From: Candidatus Saccharimonadia bacterium
GTDB lineage: Bacteria > Patescibacteriota > Saccharimonadia > UBA4664
Direction: 5' to 3'
Length of the DNA: 38,972 bases
Assembly: GCA_035544015.1 (NCBI GenBank)
Contig: DATKIP010000038.1
Coordinates: 1-38,972 of the forward strand
The position numbers were made by a program, and so were the translations under genes. Position 1 is the first letter of the stretch. Every line of letters starts with the position of its first letter. The notes below the pieces were generated by a model, which did no database searches, was not told the DNA's origin, and saw only the letters and a list, made by a program, of their open reading frames with translations. Positions 38,175 to 38,972 of this stretch are shown here, in pieces.

Positions 38175-38210
38175 TGTCGCCTGTGAAACATTCTGTTCAA
38201 TGAGGTTGAG

Positions 38211-38414
38211 ATGATTAAGCTGACCGATATAGATGGCCATGAGTTTTGGGTTAACGCCGAGCGCATCTATCTGGTTCATCGTTGGGAAGGGAAAACGGTA
38301 ATAGTTTATGATGCGCTCGTGTTGGGTGTTGAACCCAATGTGGAAGCTAAGACGGATTACGTGAAAGAGACCGTGGCCGATGTGATAACCGCTATCGATA
38401 TGGTGCGTAAATGA
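38211..38414 (+). CDS. FlbD-like protein, copy 1
   Basis: 67 aa. MIKLTDIDGHEFWVNAERIY, then TVIVYDALVLGVEPNVEAKT and VKETVADVITAIDMV fit the FlbD-like small beta-domain pattern (MI.LT..dG....N...I). FlbD-family proteins are small and their biochemical role is poorly known. AGG lies nine bases before ATG 38211. It overlaps the second copy by four bases. Confidence 0.68.
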   Translation: MIKLTDIDGHEFWVNAERIYLVHRWEGKTVIVYDALVLGVEPNVEAKTDYVKETVADVITAIDMVRK

Positions 38415-38626
38415 TCACACTAACGAACGTCGTTAAAGATGAGTTAGATTATGATGATGAGATCTATCTTAACCCGCTTCACATAGTCAGCATGAAGCGG
38501 GTTAGCCTATCGGGTACGGATGACGATGATGTGGTGCCTGCTACCGAGATAGTGATGATGTCAGGTGAGGCTATCCATGTGGTGGAGGATCCTAACGAGA
38601 TCCTCAGGCTATGCCACGGTGGGTAA
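38411..38626 (+). CDS. FlbD-like protein, copy 2
   Basis: 71 aa. MITLTNVVKDELDYDDEIYL, then NPLHIVSMKRVSLSGTDDDD and ATEIVMMSGEAIHVVEDPNE follow the same plan as copy 1, with a longer acidic loop. The two tandem paralogues are coupled by an ATGA overlap. They lie between the candidate origin and the HNH gene. Confidence 0.65.
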   Translation: MITLTNVVKDELDYDDEIYLNPLHIVSMKRVSLSGTDDDDVVPATEIVMMSGEAIHVVEDPNEILRLCHGG

Positions 38627-38930
38627 GCTGCACAGCACATCGAGGTGGCAACGTATGCGTGCATACCACCTCACCATGCACCCCATGTGCAAGATGTGCT
38701 GGGATCTCGGTAAGCGGTCATCGGCACAGGTGGTGGATCACATCATCCCCCATCGTGAGGATGTGGTGTTGTTCTGGGATACCACCAATCTGCAATCCCT
38801 ATGCACCAGACACCATAACGTGGTAAAGCAGAGCCACGAGAAACGAGGTGGTGTTGTGGGATATGATAGGGATGGTGTACCCTTAGACCTAAATCATCAT
38901 TGGCATGGCAAAGACAGTGCTGATGGATGA
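38619..38930 (+). CDS. HNH endonuclease
   Basis: 103 aa. HSTSRWQRMRAYHL is the usual HNH lead-in, which favours the GTG start at 38619 over ATG 38655. MCKMC (C24, C27) and LCTRHH (C62, H65, H66) form the zinc site; VVDHIIPHRED (D40, H41) and TTNLQSLC (N58) give the H-N-H core. HNH nucleases encoded next to terminases take part in packaging and cos cleavage, which suggests the window ends are adjacent in the real genome. It overlaps the previous gene by eight bases. The remaining 42 bases at the end hold no convincing gene. Confidence 0.9.
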   Translation: MGKLHSTSRWQRMRAYHLTMHPMCKMCWDLGKRSSAQVVDHIIPHREDVVLFWDTTNLQSLCTRHHNVVKQSHEKRGGVVGYDRDGVPLDLNHHWHGKDSADG

Positions 38931-38972
38931 GACCGGGGGTATGTTGAAACTATTGGCTATTCCCTTCTAGAC

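Noticed and set aside
38905-38970. 21-codon open frame at the right end
   Set aside because: Mostly overlaps the HNH gene, no ribosome binding site, and too short to judge; possibly part of a gene that continues if the ends are joined.
1-38972. tRNA genes, integrase, repressor and attachment sites
   Set aside because: Looked for and not seen; no cloverleaf, tyrosine or serine recombinase, or CI-like gene was recognisable.

Overview
The window looks like a complete or nearly complete tailed phage (or phage contig) of about 39 kb with siphovirus morphology. It has an HK97-type head, a short tape measure (about 580 residues) and a polysaccharide-directed tailspike. Much of the DNA is GC-rich, with patches of visibly lower GC. 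Lipobox-type signals, an SD-driven gene layout and family resemblances point to a Gram-negative, probably proteobacterial, host; the sequence alone does not name it. I found no integrase, excisionase, CI-type repressor, tRNA, CRISPR or insertion sequence, so a virulent lifestyle is the simplest reading. The map starts at the small terminase and ends at an HNH nuclease, a pair that usually lie side by side, so the two ends are probably adjacent on the real genome.

Layout. (1) 33-14326, plus strand: packaging and head genes (terminases, portal, protease, capsid), a gp6-like connector, joining and completion proteins, tail tube, gp10 and the tail assembly chaperone. A 5-kb non-structural module (7015-12006) is wedged between the connector and the head-tail joining protein: a PLP enzyme, a NodS-like methyltransferase, a radical SAM/SPASM protein, a sialyltransferase-like protein, an XF1762-type acetyltransferase-like protein, a DUF115-type protein and a GT-B glycosyltransferase-like protein. 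A further DUF115-type gene (5770-6426) lies between capsid and connector. (2) 14319-21482: tape measure, tail tip proteins, a glycine-rich adhesin-like hub, a pectate-lyase-fold tailspike and a coiled-coil microprotein, closed by a strong terminator. (3) 21557-23413: lysis genes (XhlA-like and LLH-like membrane proteins, a lysozyme-like endolysin). (4) 33212 down to 23356, minus strand: an early operon of small, tightly overlapping genes plus ssDNA-binding protein, a family B DNA polymerase, several zinc-ribbon microproteins and near-identical repeated promoters. (5) 33270-38930, plus strand: SF2 helicase, VRR-NUC nuclease, TetR-type HTH protein, primase-polymerase/helicase, an iteron-rich candidate origin, two FlbD-like proteins and an HNH nuclease.

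How it works together. The minus-strand early operon and the helicase/primase block supply replication, with the polymerase, SSB and PrimPol-helicase as the core and the iteron cluster after the primase gene as the likely origin. The plus-strand late operon builds the virion. The enzyme module inside the head genes is co-transcribed with structural genes, so my leading hypothesis is that it builds and attaches a small sugar-like or amine decoration to virion proteins. Host-surface remodelling or DNA modification remain alternatives.

The most notable observations are this module, the iteron/cruciform array, the repeated early promoters with 11-bp phased repeats, a probable -1 frameshift in the tail chaperone, stem-loops placed just after stop codons in the early operon, and a run of zinc-ribbon microproteins. 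About ten genes shorter than 60 codons are called here from ribosome binding sites and stop/start overlaps.
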